Of a stretch of DNA of 64,000 nucleotides, positions 27,547 through 35,940 are shown in pieces. The stretch is from Glaciibacter superstes DSM 21135 (lineage in GTDB: Bacteria > Actinomycetota > Actinomycetes > Actinomycetales > Microbacteriaceae): the NCBI RefSeq assembly GCF_000421145.1, contig NZ_ATWH01000016.1, positions 51,343 through 115,342 of the forward strand, read 5' to 3'. The translations under genes were made by a program, and so were the position numbers. Position 1 is the stretch's first letter; each line of letters begins with the position of its first letter. The notes below the pieces were generated by a model that was given only the letters and a program-made list of their open reading frames with translations, had not been told where the DNA came from and made no database searches.

Positions 27547-29012
27547 AGGAGCCTCCCGGTGAAGCGGTGGATGGGAATGGTGGCGGCACGGCCGATGTCG
27601 TCTGTGCCGCGCCAGCGCACGGTTTCGCTGCTGAGTTCGGTGTCGGATGTCTCGCCAGACGTTCCCTGCGTGGCCGCGAGCACCAGGAGGCCGACGACGC
27701 TGGCCACTCCCTGGCTGGCCGGGTATCGCTCGAGCACCTCGCCGACCGTGCAATGCGCGGCGGTGGCAAGCAGGTCGTTGACGTGGGCGGTGAGTTCGGT
27801 GAAGTCGATCTCGGTTTCACGGGCAAGGGCGCGAAGGGCCTCAAGGTCGGCGACTTCGGCGACGTGTTCGGCAATTGGGGCGCTGGCGTCGAGGTCGGCC
27901 GGGTCGTGCAGCTGGATGGCGCCGACGCTGGCCAGCGGCATGCCGGAAAGTTCGAGGTGGAGGCCGGTTGGGCGGTAAGGCTTGATGTGGTTTGAGGCGT
28001 CGACGCCGGCGCCGAGCGATTCGCGGAGCAGTCCGCGGAGGACGCGGTCGCGCTGGTAGTCCTGCGACTGAACATATCGGCGGAGCCCGCGGGCGAACGC
28101 TGTGATCACGTCGTGGATCTCGCCGCTGTTCTCCTTGAGGGTGCCGATGAATCGGCGAAGGAACCGTCGGTCTGACGAGGTGAGTTGCGCAGTGAAATCG
28201 CGGCCGAGCACGCGAGAGATGTCGTCGTCGAATGCGGCGCCGACGGCGGGGTCGAGCACGAGGGCTGAGAAGCCGTCGAAGCTGCGACCTTCGTCGGACT
28301 CTGCGATGAGGTTGACACCGCGGAAGACCTCGTCGAGCACCACGCGCTGCGTGTCGTCGGATTCGACGATGCGCGCGCGGAGTTCGCGGTTGAGGTTCTC
28401 GAAACGTTCGCGCACGCGGGCGAAGTCGGAGGGAATCTCCTCGGCCTGGGCGAGGATGTCGCGCACCCGTTCGAGCGCGCGTGCCGGGTCAAGAGTGTCG
28501 AGTTCGCCAGCGTTGATGCGTTCGATCTGGGCGTCGATGCGGTCGCGTTGGGCGTGAAGTTGCTCGAGTCGGCGGGTGGCATCCGGGTCGGTGTCGACGG
28601 CGAGCTGGCCGAGTTGGGCGGCGATGCTGGAGAGGCGCGATTCGGTGAGGGTCTGGCGGGGTGCGGCCAGCTGTTCAACAAAACGGATGGCGCCAAGGGC
28701 TCCAGGTGCGAGTTCGAAGGTTTCGCCGCGTGCTTCCTCCGCTGGGCGACGGGTGAGGAAGCCGGCCTTCCGCCATTCGGCGCAGTAGCTCTGGGCAACC
28801 TGTGGGAGGTCGAATCCGTGCGCCCGGAGGGCGTCGAGGTCGTGGTCTATGAGTTCGTAGAGTTCCGCGGCGGGCAGGCGCCGGTTTTCGCCGCCGAGGT
28901 GCTCGCTGAGCAGTGCTGCGATGACGGGGGCGTTGTCTGCGCGAAGGAGCCGCCAGGTGGCATCCGTTTCAACCAGGCTCTTGAGAGCGTGGGTCTGACT
29001 CAATGCTGACAC
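27543..29012 (-). CDS. jetA: Wadjet protein JetA (DUF3375, kleisin)
   Basis: JetA is the DUF3375 kleisin-like subunit (MukF equivalent) and the first gene of the operon. The 489-residue protein starts at a GTG (29012) preceded by GGGAGGAGA at a good distance, giving VSALSQTHALKSLVETDATW. Conserved DUF3375 parts are the N-terminal winged-helix region (LRADNAPVIAALLSEHLG), a central helical segment around residues 150-260, and SDRRFLRRFIGTLKENSGEI near 300. The promoter must lie in the 162-bp gap before vapC. The full jetABCD order is that of type I Wadjet. Confidence 0.93.
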   Translation of the reverse strand: MSALSQTHALKSLVETDATWRLLRADNAPVIAALLSEHLGGENRRLPAAELYELIDHDLDALRAHGFDLPQVAQSYCAEWRKAGFLTRRPAEEARGETFELAPGALGAIRFVEQLAAPRQTLTESRLSSIAAQLGQLAVDTDPDATRRLEQLHAQRDRIDAQIERINAGELDTLDPARALERVRDILAQAEEIPSDFARVRERFENLNRELRARIVESDDTQRVVLDEVFRGVNLIAESDEGRSFDGFSALVLDPAVGAAFDDDISRVLGRDFTAQLTSSDRRFLRRFIGTLKENSGEIHDVITAFARGLRRYVQSQDYQRDRVLRGLLRESLGAGVDASNHIKPYRPTGLHLELSGMPLASVGAIQLHDPADLDASAPIAEHVAEVADLEALRALARETEIDFTELTAHVNDLLATAAHCTVGEVLERYPASQGVASVVGLLVLAATQGTSGETSDTELSSETVRWRGTDDIGRAATIPIHRFTGRLL

Positions 29013-29174
29013 GACGGCTCTCCTCCCGTTTCTGCGCTGGCTGGGAACGCCCGATCGGCGCCCGCGATCAATCATCCAACATGCCGCCGACAACCGCATT
29101 CTCGCTTCGTGCGTTCCACGCTGTTCCCACCTGCCGGATGGCACATCCATCCGCTCCGGGGAGGGCACGGTCGG

Positions 29175-29573
29175 TCAGCGCGGGCTATTGATCACGTCAA
29201 CGGCGAGACCGCGCGAAGCGGATGCGAGGCGACCGTCGTTGGTCCACAGCTGGTCGCACCCGCTCAATTGAGCCACTGCGAGATGAAGCGCCTCGGGAGT
29301 CTTCAACCCGTACCGTGCGCGGAGTTCGGCAGCTCGAATGAAATGTGACTCGTCCACCGACAACTGCTGGAATTCATCAAGAGCCGCGAGGTAGTGGTCG
29401 TGCAAGCTGAGGTTCTCGTCTCGAAGTGGTTTGACCAGGCATTCCAGGGTGACGAGGGGGCTGATCGCCACCGTTTCGTCAGCTGCGTCTGCCAGGTTCT
29501 GACGCACCGCTATTCCGCGTTCCCCGTCGTCTTCGACCGCGTAGATCAGGATGCACGAATCGAGGTAGATCAC
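29175..29573 (-). CDS. PIN-domain toxin (VapC-type ribonuclease)
   Basis: This 132-residue PIN-domain protein probably acts as an RNA-cleaving toxin. It begins (V)IYLDSCILIYAVEDDGERG, with the first catalytic Asp in LDS; SPLVTLECLVKPL supplies the Glu and LWTNDGRLAS the C-terminal acidic pair. The start is the GTG at 29573, which forms a GTGA overlap with the antitoxin stop. A longer in-frame reading is rejected because it would run back through the antitoxin. Confidence 0.88.
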   Translation of the reverse strand: MIYLDSCILIYAVEDDGERGIAVRQNLADAADETVAISPLVTLECLVKPLRDENLSLHDHYLAALDEFQQLSVDESHFIRAAELRARYGLKTPEALHLAVAQLSGCDQLWTNDGRLASASRGLAVDVINSPR

Positions 29574-29827
29574 TCCCAACCCTCGCGTTCGAGCGCGATC
29601 TGTTCGTCTAGCTGTGCGGCGTCGCGAGCCGCGTGAGCAGGCACCCGGTGCGATGTCAGCCATTTCGCGGCTTGCGCTGCGGTGTGTCGTGGCTCGTCAG
29701 CAGCGATCGGCACCAGTCGCGCAACCGGCTTTCCACGATTGGCAATGACGACTTCCTCGCCGTTGCCGGCAGCCGTCACAAGGCGCGAAAGATTATTGCG
29801 CGCTTCAAGAATGTTGATCGGCTCCAT
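29570..29827 (-). CDS. Phd/YefM-type antitoxin of a VapBC-like pair
   Basis: This 85-residue protein begins MEPINILEARNNLSRLVTAAGNGEEVVIANRGKPVARLVP, written here as the Phd/YefM DNA-binding pattern over residues 1-40. The C-terminal half, with DEQIALEREGW, should wrap the toxin. It lies immediately upstream of the PIN toxin with a 4-base overlap. A palindrome upstream of the ATG is the likely autoregulatory operator. Confidence 0.87.
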   Translation of the reverse strand: MEPINILEARNNLSRLVTAAGNGEEVVIANRGKPVARLVPIAADEPRHTAAQAAKWLTSHRVPAHAARDAAQLDEQIALEREGWE

Positions 29828-29842
29828 GGCGCCTCTCCAATC

Positions 29843-29861
29843 TGGCTAGATATGCTAGCCA
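29843..29861. promoter_or_regulatory. Inverted repeat upstream of the antitoxin, candidate autoregulatory operator
   Basis: TGGCTAGATATGCTAGCCA has 7-bp perfect arms and a 5-base centre, and lies 16 bases before the antitoxin ATG. Its AT-rich centre may overlap a -10 element. This is the usual place for TA operon repression. Confidence 0.6.
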
Positions 29862-29924
29862 TATTACCCGATTTGCGACCTGTCAGCGGCTAAAACGCGA
29901 GGCAACGGATGCCGCCGTACACAT

Positions 29925-29987
29925 CGCCGACCCGCCCGTTTCTGCTCTCCGCGGGCACGAATCACAGCAGAAACGGGCGGGTCGGCG
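29925..29987. terminator. 22-bp perfect inverted repeat downstream of the MFS gene
   Basis: The arms at 29925-29946 and 29966-29987 are perfectly complementary over 22 bp (CGCCGACCCGCC and onward) and flank a 19-base spacer. The element lies about 60 bases after the MFS stop on the minus strand and before the TA promoter, so it most likely terminates MFS transcription. No T run follows it. Confidence 0.6.
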
Positions 29988-30045
29988 CGCATGCACCACA
30001 GATTGGCCGACCAGCCGCAGCCGCCGAAGGGCGCAGCCGGCCCCG

Positions 30046-31515
30046 TTACTCCCCCGCAGTGCGCCGAGGCAGCGCGAACACCAGCAGGAACGCCACGACA
30101 GCGAGCCCTGCGCTCACGGCCAGCGCCGCCGCCGAACTGCTGGTGAACGCATCCGCCAGCGCCGCAGGCGACGGGCCAGAGACGTTGAGCGTTCCGAACA
30201 GCACGCTGCCGATCACTGCGATGCCGATGGCCGCGCCGATCCGCTGCATCACCCCGATCACACCGCTGGCCGCACCGGCCTCCGAGCGCTCCACTGTCGC
30301 CACGATGAACTGCGCGTTCGGCGCGATGAAGAGTCCGTTGCCGAGTCCCGCAATCAACAGCGGCGCCAGCAACACCCAGTTCGTGAGGTCGGCAGGCGGA
30401 ACCAGCAGCAACTCCAGCCACAACCAGATCAGGCCGATCGCCACGAGAGCGGTGCCGCCCACCAGCACATTGCGGCCGAGCAACCGAGCCAGCCGGTCGC
30501 TCTGCGTCGCCCCGATGATGCTGCCGATGGCGAACGGCACCGACACGATGCCAGACTCCAGCGCCGAGTGCCCGAGCCCCGCCTGCCACAGGATCGATAT
30601 TGTGAAGAAGATACTCGTGAACGCCGCGAAATACACCAGCGCGAGCACGACCCCGCCGGTGAACGCCGGGTGCGTGAACAGGCGCGGCGGCACGAGCGCC
30701 GACCCGCCACGGCGATCCACACGCACCTCCCAGAACGCGAACGCCACGATCAGCAGGGCGCCGGCGACGAGGGTCACGAATATCCAAAGCGGCCAACCCT
30801 GGTCTTCGCCCTCAATCAGCGGAACCAATAGGGCAACGAGACCACCAGAGAGCAGCGCAAGCCCGACCAGGTCGGTGCCGGCCTTCGCAGACCCCTCGCG
30901 CCCGCCGGGGAGCAGAATCGCCGCGGCGACCAGGGCGATCACGCCGATCGGGAGGTTCACCCAGAAGACCAGGCGCCATCCGTTCTCATCGCCGAACCAC
31001 TCGATGATGAAGCCACCGAGAATCGGGCCGATCGCCGTCGAGACCCCGATCACGGCGCCCATGATGGCGAAAGCCTTGCCGCGCACTTTCAGCGGGAACA
31101 TCAGCTGGATCAGCGCGGTCACCGCCGGCACGAACACACCGCCGGCCAGACCCTGCAGCACCCGCGAGATGATCAGCTGCAGGTCGTTCTGGGCGAGTCC
31201 GCAGAAGAAGCTCGCGATCGTGAACAGGGCGAGCCCGGTGAAGAAGACCCATTTGTGGCCGATGCGGTCTCCGATGCGCCCGGCCGGAATCAGGGCGAGC
31301 CCGAATGCCAGCGCGTAGCCGGAGATGATCCACGACAGGGTCGCCTCAGACGCGTCGAGCGTGGTGCGAATGGTCGGCAAGGCCACGTTCACGATCGTGG
31401 TGTCGAGCAGCGCCATGAACATGCCGATCAGCAGCACGATGAGTGCGTTCCAGGCGCGGCGGGTGACGACAGATCCTGTTCCGGATGCCGTGGGCTGGGC
31501 GGATTCCGCCGTCAT
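30046..31515 (-). CDS. MFS transporter, DHA2 (EmrB/QacA) drug-efflux type
   Basis: This 489-residue membrane transporter has 14 hydrophobic segments, characteristic of the DHA2 family of H+-coupled multidrug exporters. Family motifs include LDTTIVNVALPTI in TM1, SWIISGYALAFGLALIPAGRIGDRIGHK (motif A between TM2 and TM3, residues about 62-90) and GVSTAIGPILGGFI (motif C in TM5). The ATG has GGAAGG 8 bases upstream. There is no adjacent regulator; the nearest upstream gene is a PIN toxin. The substrate is unknown. Confidence 0.9.
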   Translation of the reverse strand: MTAESAQPTASGTGSVVTRRAWNALIVLLIGMFMALLDTTIVNVALPTIRTTLDASEATLSWIISGYALAFGLALIPAGRIGDRIGHKWVFFTGLALFTIASFFCGLAQNDLQLIISRVLQGLAGGVFVPAVTALIQLMFPLKVRGKAFAIMGAVIGVSTAIGPILGGFIIEWFGDENGWRLVFWVNLPIGVIALVAAAILLPGGREGSAKAGTDLVGLALLSGGLVALLVPLIEGEDQGWPLWIFVTLVAGALLIVAFAFWEVRVDRRGGSALVPPRLFTHPAFTGGVVLALVYFAAFTSIFFTISILWQAGLGHSALESGIVSVPFAIGSIIGATQSDRLARLLGRNVLVGGTALVAIGLIWLWLELLLVPPADLTNWVLLAPLLIAGLGNGLFIAPNAQFIVATVERSEAGAASGVIGVMQRIGAAIGIAVIGSVLFGTLNVSGPSPAALADAFTSSSAAALAVSAGLAVVAFLLVFALPRRTAGE

Positions 31516-31642
31516 CTGAGAGCCTTCCTTGCGTTCGGTGCTGCGCTCACCCTGTCGCCGTCGGTGCAGTGACGAGTCTGCGCGAACCCGGCAACGAGAA
31601 CTGTCCTACGCTACTCCTTGCGGAGGGTCGAGAAAACGCCAT

Positions 31643-32062
31643 TCACGCTCCAGGCGTGACCAGTTGAAGGCTCGGGAACGCCGTGCGGTACCGGCGGGCA
31701 TCACGCGTGATCAGCGTGAATCGGGACACAACCGCATGTGCCCCAATGAAAAAGTCGGGCAGGGTCGAGGCTCGGGTACCGCCGCGTTTGCGGTAATCCT
31801 GATGCGCTCGAGCGGCGAGAAATCCTGCCGGCCAGGGAAGTGGTGCGCGGCGGAGCGTGTCTGACGGCAGCGCGGCATCCGTCGCATCAATTGAATCGAA
31901 TGCCAGCGAGACCTCGGAATAGACGATCGGATTGATCCACACCTCACCGCGTCGCGTGGCATCGGCGAGGGCGGATTCCGACCACTCCGCCCAGACCGGG
32001 TCGCGGTTGATGATGTCGAGCAGAACGTTCGAATCGATGAGGAAGCCGAGTGGCTCAATCAT
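31643..32062 (-). CDS. PIN-domain toxin (VapC type)
   Basis: This 139-residue PIN-domain protein begins MIEPLGFLIDSNVLLDIINRD, with the first catalytic Asp. INPIVYSEVSLAF supplies the Glu, and LPDFFIGAHAVVSRFTLITRDARRY the C-terminal acidic residues. It overlaps the AbrB-type antitoxin gene by 8 bases. It is expected to cleave a specific RNA when unbound. It belongs to a different PIN subgroup from the toxin at 29175. Confidence 0.9.
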   Translation of the reverse strand: MIEPLGFLIDSNVLLDIINRDPVWAEWSESALADATRRGEVWINPIVYSEVSLAFDSIDATDAALPSDTLRRAPLPWPAGFLAARAHQDYRKRGGTRASTLPDFFIGAHAVVSRFTLITRDARRYRTAFPSLQLVTPGA

Positions 32063-32297
32063 CGTCGTAGGCGCGGGTGAGCTGCATGATCTCGTTCGTG
32101 GTGAGAGATCGCTCGGCCGACCCGCGAAGGCGGGAGAGGAGGAGTTCTGCCCGATCCGGTTTCGACGGGGTCTCCGCTGGCGTGATGGTCACGGTGCCGT
32201 CGCTTTCAATGAACTCGACATCTGTGTGAGGCATGAGGCCGTATTTCTCGCGAACCCACTGCGGGATGGTGACCTGCCCTTTCGATGTAATGCGCAT
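32055..32297 (-). CDS. AbrB/MazE-type antitoxin
   Basis: This 80-residue protein begins MRITSKGQVTIPQWVREKYGL, the classic swapped-hairpin AbrB DNA-binding motif, followed by VEFIESDGTVTITP. The C-terminal half should bind the PIN toxin encoded just downstream. The ATG at 32297 is chosen because the AbrB fold starts there; an upstream in-frame ATG at 32336 would overlap the operator-like palindrome. Confidence 0.9.
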   Translation of the reverse strand: MRITSKGQVTIPQWVREKYGLMPHTDVEFIESDGTVTITPAETPSKPDRAELLLSRLRGSAERSLTTNEIMQLTRAYDDD

Positions 32298-32306
32298 GAG
32301 TCCAGT

Positions 32307-32317
32307 GTAAGTCTTAC
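32307..32317. promoter_or_regulatory. Palindrome GTAAGTCTTAC upstream of the AbrB-type antitoxin
   Basis: An 11-bp palindrome lies 10 bases upstream of the antitoxin ATG, and a related half site (AAGTAAT) lies further upstream. It is the likely site of AbrB/PIN autorepression. Confidence 0.45.
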
Positions 32318-32393
32318 CATTCGAAGTAATACTCACGGATCAGCAAGCGTTGGGCCAAGGCGATTGCGCTATTGAAACGGAACTCGCACCAGG

Positions 32394-33590
32394 TTAGACC
32401 TGCCGTGCCGGGACATCCGTTTCAATCAGGTCTGCGGCGGCAACCGCTCCGTTTCGCGAACGGATGCGTGCTCCCAGGCGAGCGGCGGCCTGCCGATACG
32501 GGCTCGGATCCGGCAGCAGGCGCTCAACCGCGCCGCGAATCTCGGCCTCCGTCGCCTTCTTGTCGATCGTCAGGCCGGCGTTCTGATCGGCGATCACGCG
32601 GCCGATGACAGGCTGGTCGAAGGCCCGGTTCATCGGCATGATCAGCAATGGCAGGTCATGGGACAGCGCGAGCATGGTGGTGGCATGCCCGCCGTGGGTG
32701 ATCACGAGAGACGCGGTCGACATGAGTTGGTCATGCGGCACGTACTGATGCACCTCCGCGTTCTCCGGCGCACGCAGGCCAGTCGGGTCGACCGCGGGCC
32801 CGGTGGTGACGATCGCGTGCACCGGCATTCTGCTCAGTGCGTTGAGGATCCGTTGCAGCGTTTCCCGCTGGCCTTCGATATAGGTGGTGCTCAGGCTGAC
32901 CAGGACGACGGGGGTGGATGCCGAATGCGCGTCGCCACGCACGCCAAGGCCTGCGGGCTGCGGAAGCGAGGCCTCCGGCAAAACTGACTCCGGCAACACC
33001 GCCTCCGGCAGCACCGGCTTAGGCAGCACCGGCTTAGGCAGCACAGGCCCCGTGTAGTCGACGCCGTCGTGCGGACCGAAGTCGAGCTCCTCCAGCGTCA
33101 CCGCCAGGATGTGGTCGGCCGCTTGGTAGAGCTGCGCCGGGTTGAACCTCTTTCCTCTGGCGATCAGCGCCAGCGGCCCGCGAGTGAGGGTGTTGTGCAT
33201 CACTCCATAGAGGGTGTGCACGAGAGCCGTGTACCCAATGCCAGCGCGCCGCGCGCCGTCCAGCGCGCCGATCAGCAGTCCGTCGATGATCACCCGGTCG
33301 GTGCGTTCACGTTTGACGGATGCGACGAGGTCGTCGCCTATCCCACGATCAGTGAAGACGGCCGCGTAGCCGAGGGGCGCCGTCATACCTGACCTGGCAT
33401 CGAGCACCGACCACGGTTTGGCGTGCCGGAACGCTTCCGCAGCGAACCCCGCGGCCTCGATGGCTTGTCGTTGGCTCGGGTGGCCCAGGAAGCGCACCGC
33501 GTTCCCTCTCCTGCTCAGCTCAGCGGCGATCCCGAGCGCCGGTGGTACGTTTCCGCCACCGTCCCAGGTGACGAACAGTACGCTGTTCAT
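32394..33590 (-). CDS. UDP-glucuronosyl/glucosyltransferase-like glycosyltransferase (GT1 type)
   Basis: This cytoplasmic GT-B glycosyltransferase has about 398 residues and resembles enzymes that glycosylate macrolides or lipid-like aglycones. The N-terminus MNSVLFVTWDGGGNVPPALGIAAEL carries the acceptor-side Rossmann motif. The C-terminal SLVITHGGHATTMLALSHDLPLL is the donor-sugar motif. A linker near residues 190-215 is a 15-bp in-frame repeat array (PKPVL/PEAVL units, 32967-33043). The ATG at 33590 is chosen because GGGAG lies 8 bases upstream; the ATG at 33599 has no usable RBS. It follows the TetR gene with one base between, so it is probably the regulated target. Confidence 0.85.
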   Translation of the reverse strand: MNSVLFVTWDGGGNVPPALGIAAELSRRGNAVRFLGHPSQRQAIEAAGFAAEAFRHAKPWSVLDARSGMTAPLGYAAVFTDRGIGDDLVASVKRERTDRVIIDGLLIGALDGARRAGIGYTALVHTLYGVMHNTLTRGPLALIARGKRFNPAQLYQAADHILAVTLEELDFGPHDGVDYTGPVLPKPVLPKPVLPEAVLPESVLPEASLPQPAGLGVRGDAHSASTPVVLVSLSTTYIEGQRETLQRILNALSRMPVHAIVTTGPAVDPTGLRAPENAEVHQYVPHDQLMSTASLVITHGGHATTMLALSHDLPLLIMPMNRAFDQPVIGRVIADQNAGLTIDKKATEAEIRGAVERLLPDPSPYRQAAARLGARIRSRNGAVAAADLIETDVPARQV

Positions 33591-33591
33591 T

Positions 33592-34191
33592 TCACTCATC
33601 TCCCTGCCTTTTCGACGAACTGGGTTGAGTCGCGCTGGTCACGATTGCCTGAACCAGTGTGCGCATCCGTTGTTCGGTGTCTGCGCGGCCGAGGTCTCGG
33701 TCGCGGCGCAGAAGCTTCCACGTGTACACGTCGGTCGCCATCACGAGCAGGTCGACCACGGCCTCGCGATCAGCGACCGGCACGCGTTCGAGCTGAGGGC
33801 GGAACGTCGTCGCCACCCACTCGCGATGCACCACTCGCCCCATGCCGACCACGCCGCGCGCCCGGTCGTCTGAATGCTCCTGGCCCAGCATCCGCATCAC
33901 CCAGTCGCCGCGTTCCTCGTAATGGTCGACGACCGTTGCGATCGCCGCCGGTATGTCGCCGACGGGCGCGACCCGCTCCCGCACGATTTCACCGCGGTTG
34001 AACTCGGACGCCGCGTCGAACAACCCCTCGCGGCTTCCGAAATGTCGCAGGATCGTCTTCGTCGTGACGCCCGCTCGCTCGGCGACGTCGGCGAGCACGA
34101 TCTCCAGCGTGAACTTCTCGGCGCTGAGGGCAAGCACCGAGCTCAGAATGCGGTGCCTGGTCTCCTCGACCGCCGCAGCCCTCGTTGTCAT
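33592..34191 (-). CDS. TetR family transcriptional regulator
   Basis: This regulator of about 199 residues has an N-terminal TetR helix-turn-helix: EETRHRILSSVLALSAEKFTLEIVLADVAERAGVTTKTILRHFGSREGLF spans roughly residues 9-58 (only its pattern matters here). The C-terminal ligand domain is unique. It sits directly upstream of the glycosyltransferase, and a palindrome lies just before it. Starts at 34215 or 34236 are in frame, but they fall inside or next to that palindrome, so the ATG at 34191 is preferred. It probably senses a toxic small molecule that the glycosyltransferase inactivates; that last step is inference. Confidence 0.85.
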   Translation of the reverse strand: MTTRAAAVEETRHRILSSVLALSAEKFTLEIVLADVAERAGVTTKTILRHFGSREGLFDAASEFNRGEIVRERVAPVGDIPAAIATVVDHYEERGDWVMRMLGQEHSDDRARGVVGMGRVVHREWVATTFRPQLERVPVADREAVVDLLVMATDVYTWKLLRRDRDLGRADTEQRMRTLVQAIVTSATQPSSSKRQGDE

Positions 34192-34213
34192 CGCATACCG
34201 GCGCTTTATTTTC

Positions 34214-34233
34214 ATGTCCCTATAAGGGGACAT
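34214..34233. promoter_or_regulatory. Inverted repeat ATGTCCC-N6-GGGACAT, candidate TetR operator
   Basis: The 7-bp perfect arms at 34214-34220 and 34227-34233 flank an AT-rich centre, 23 bases upstream of the chosen TetR start. Size and place fit an autoregulatory TetR operator. Confidence 0.6.
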
Positions 34234-34337
34234 CAATTAAGCGTCGGCGTCAAGTGTTTTCTTCCTCGCGGCCGGTCGGCCGGCGCCCAGGCCTTACGCG
34301 GCGCAGTCTGATCGCGATCACCCTCCCGGCGACGGCG

Positions 34338-34405
34338 ATAACACCGTCAAGCTGCTTGACGGCAATAACGGCGTCAGGTACCATGAAGGCAATAACGCCG
34401 TCAGG
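34338..34405. promoter_or_regulatory. Triple operator-like repeats in the hipBA promoter
   Basis: Three related boxes precede hipB. CCGTCAAGCTGCTTGACGG (34344-34362) is a palindrome with 8-bp arms. GGCAATAACGGCGTCAGG (34361-34378) and GGCAATAACGCCGTCAGG (34388-34405) are direct repeats with one mismatch, spaced 27 bases apart. All contain an AACxCCGTCA-like core. HipB usually autorepresses through several operators, which this fits. The last box overlaps the hipB RBS (AGGAGGA). Confidence 0.65.
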
Positions 34406-34414
34406 AGGACAACC

Positions 34415-34687
34415 ATGGCAGCACGAGGAGAAGTGAGAAGTCCCGAAGGCCTCGGCCGGATGCTGCAACAGGGCCGCCTTGTCAGCGGGCTGACCCAACG
34501 TGAGCTCGCCGACAGCCTGGAGACCGACCAGAAGTACATCTGGGCGTTGGAATCGGGAAAGAACACCATCGTTCTTGAGCGCATTTTCGCGATCATGCGA
34601 GAGACCGGAGTCAGGATGTATATGGAGGTCGAGAACCCGCCATCCGGTCCACCCACCCAGGACGTGGTGGACGAACTCCATGGCTGA
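34415..34687 (+). CDS. hipB: HipB-like XRE family antitoxin/repressor
   Basis: This 90-residue helix-turn-helix protein contains LGRMLQQGRLVSGLTQRELADSLETDQKYIWALESGKNT, i.e. a full XRE HTH over residues 13-50, then a short strand-rich tail. It starts at an ATG with AGGAGGA just upstream. It overlaps hipA by 8 bases and has three operator-like boxes in front, so it should bind DNA as a dimer, repress its own operon and neutralise HipA. Confidence 0.88.
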   Translation: MAARGEVRSPEGLGRMLQQGRLVSGLTQRELADSLETDQKYIWALESGKNTIVLERIFAIMRETGVRMYMEVENPPSGPPTQDVVDELHG

Positions 34688-35918
34688 TCTGCGTGTAGAG
34701 ATCTATGGCGAGCTCGTCGGTCACCTCGTCGGCGCAGATCGCCGCACCTTCGACTTCGTCACTGACCCGCACGCGATCGAGGCGTTCGGTCTCGGAAGCA
34801 CCGTGCTCTCGGAGTCGGTCCCGTTCGACCTCGTCGCCAACCGTGGCCGGGCTGGGCGCCGCCGCAACTTCTTCGCCGAGCTGCTTCCCGAGGGCACCGC
34901 ACTCGACAATCTCGCCGCTGAGATCCGGGTCGGGGCCGACGACATCATCCCCCTTCTCGCGCAGTTCGGCCGCGACGTTGCCGGTGCCGTACAGATCTAC
35001 GATCCCGATGCGCCTGGCGAACCCCGCGATCCGCGCCTGGCGGCCGTCGATGCTGCCAGTGTGGGCAGGATGCTCACGAACACCCAGGCTGCTCCCCTCG
35101 GAAACCGCCCCAAGTCCGGCCGCACCTCACTGGCGGGAGTGCAAGACAAGATCGTGCTCGCGCTTCGCAAGAACCTCTGGAACCAGGTTCTCGACGGTTA
35201 CCCTTCTACTCACATCGTCAAGCCCCCATCGCTTCGCCATCCCACCGTCACCTTCGATGAGGAGTACGGGTTCCGAGCAGCCAGGGCGGCTGGCCTCACG
35301 ACCTATGACGCGTGGATCGAAGACTTCGACGGTATCTCCGGTCTTGTGATCGAGCGGTACGACAGGTCGCCGAATGCGCCGCAGGGTCGCATCCATCAGG
35401 AAGACATGAATCAGGCGCTCGGCGCATCGAAGAACGAGAAGTATCAGGAATTCGGCGGGAAAGTCTCTCTCAAACGGATAGCGGATGTTTTGAGACAGAG
35501 CGGAGATCAGCAGTCCGTGCACCAGCTGCTTGCGTTGCTAACGGTTTCGCAGGCTCTCGGCAACCTCGACATGCACGCAAAGAACATCAGCATGCTGCAC
35601 CTGCCAGACGGCGGCACGAGGATCGCCCCGGCCTACGACGTTGTTCCGCAGTCGCACCTCGACAGCGACGGGAAGATGGCGTTGGCCATCAACCGCAAAT
35701 ATCTGCACACGGCGATCACCGTCGACGACCTTGTTGCGGAAGGCGAATCGTGGAAGGTGCGTTCGCCGCGTCCGACTATCGCTGACGCTCTCGAGGCCGT
35801 CGAGGCGTTCGTCAATTCCGAGACTCCCGTGGACAGGGCCCATCCCGGCCTTCAGGACGACATCGCCCGCTTCACGCGGAATCTGCTTGACGGACGACCG
35901 ACCGGCAGCGCCGTCTAG
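34680..35918 (+). CDS. hipA: HipA-like serine/threonine kinase toxin
   Basis: This 412-residue protein is a HipA-family kinase. In E. coli, HipA phosphorylates glutamyl-tRNA synthetase and induces persistence. Visible parts are the N-terminal subdomain (residues 1-110), SGRTSLAGVQDKIVLALRK (phosphorylation/ATP-lid loop) near 140, ISGLVIERYDR near 220, and the catalytic GNLDMHAKNISML plus the metal-binding APAYDVVPQ near 300-325. All of these are intact, so the toxin should be active. The ATG at 34680 lies inside the hipB end and gives MADLRVEIYGELVGHL. Confidence 0.9.
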   Translation: MADLRVEIYGELVGHLVGADRRTFDFVTDPHAIEAFGLGSTVLSESVPFDLVANRGRAGRRRNFFAELLPEGTALDNLAAEIRVGADDIIPLLAQFGRDVAGAVQIYDPDAPGEPRDPRLAAVDAASVGRMLTNTQAAPLGNRPKSGRTSLAGVQDKIVLALRKNLWNQVLDGYPSTHIVKPPSLRHPTVTFDEEYGFRAARAAGLTTYDAWIEDFDGISGLVIERYDRSPNAPQGRIHQEDMNQALGASKNEKYQEFGGKVSLKRIADVLRQSGDQQSVHQLLALLTVSQALGNLDMHAKNISMLHLPDGGTRIAPAYDVVPQSHLDSDGKMALAINRKYLHTAITVDDLVAEGESWKVRSPRPTIADALEAVEAFVNSETPVDRAHPGLQDDIARFTRNLLDGRPTGSAV

Positions 35919-35940
35919 CCGACGACGAACCGGCAGTGAC

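Noticed and set aside
29864..30796. A 310-residue minus-strand frame in the MFS region
   Set aside because: It overlaps the DHA2 transporter in another frame of the same strand; the transporter has all family motifs.
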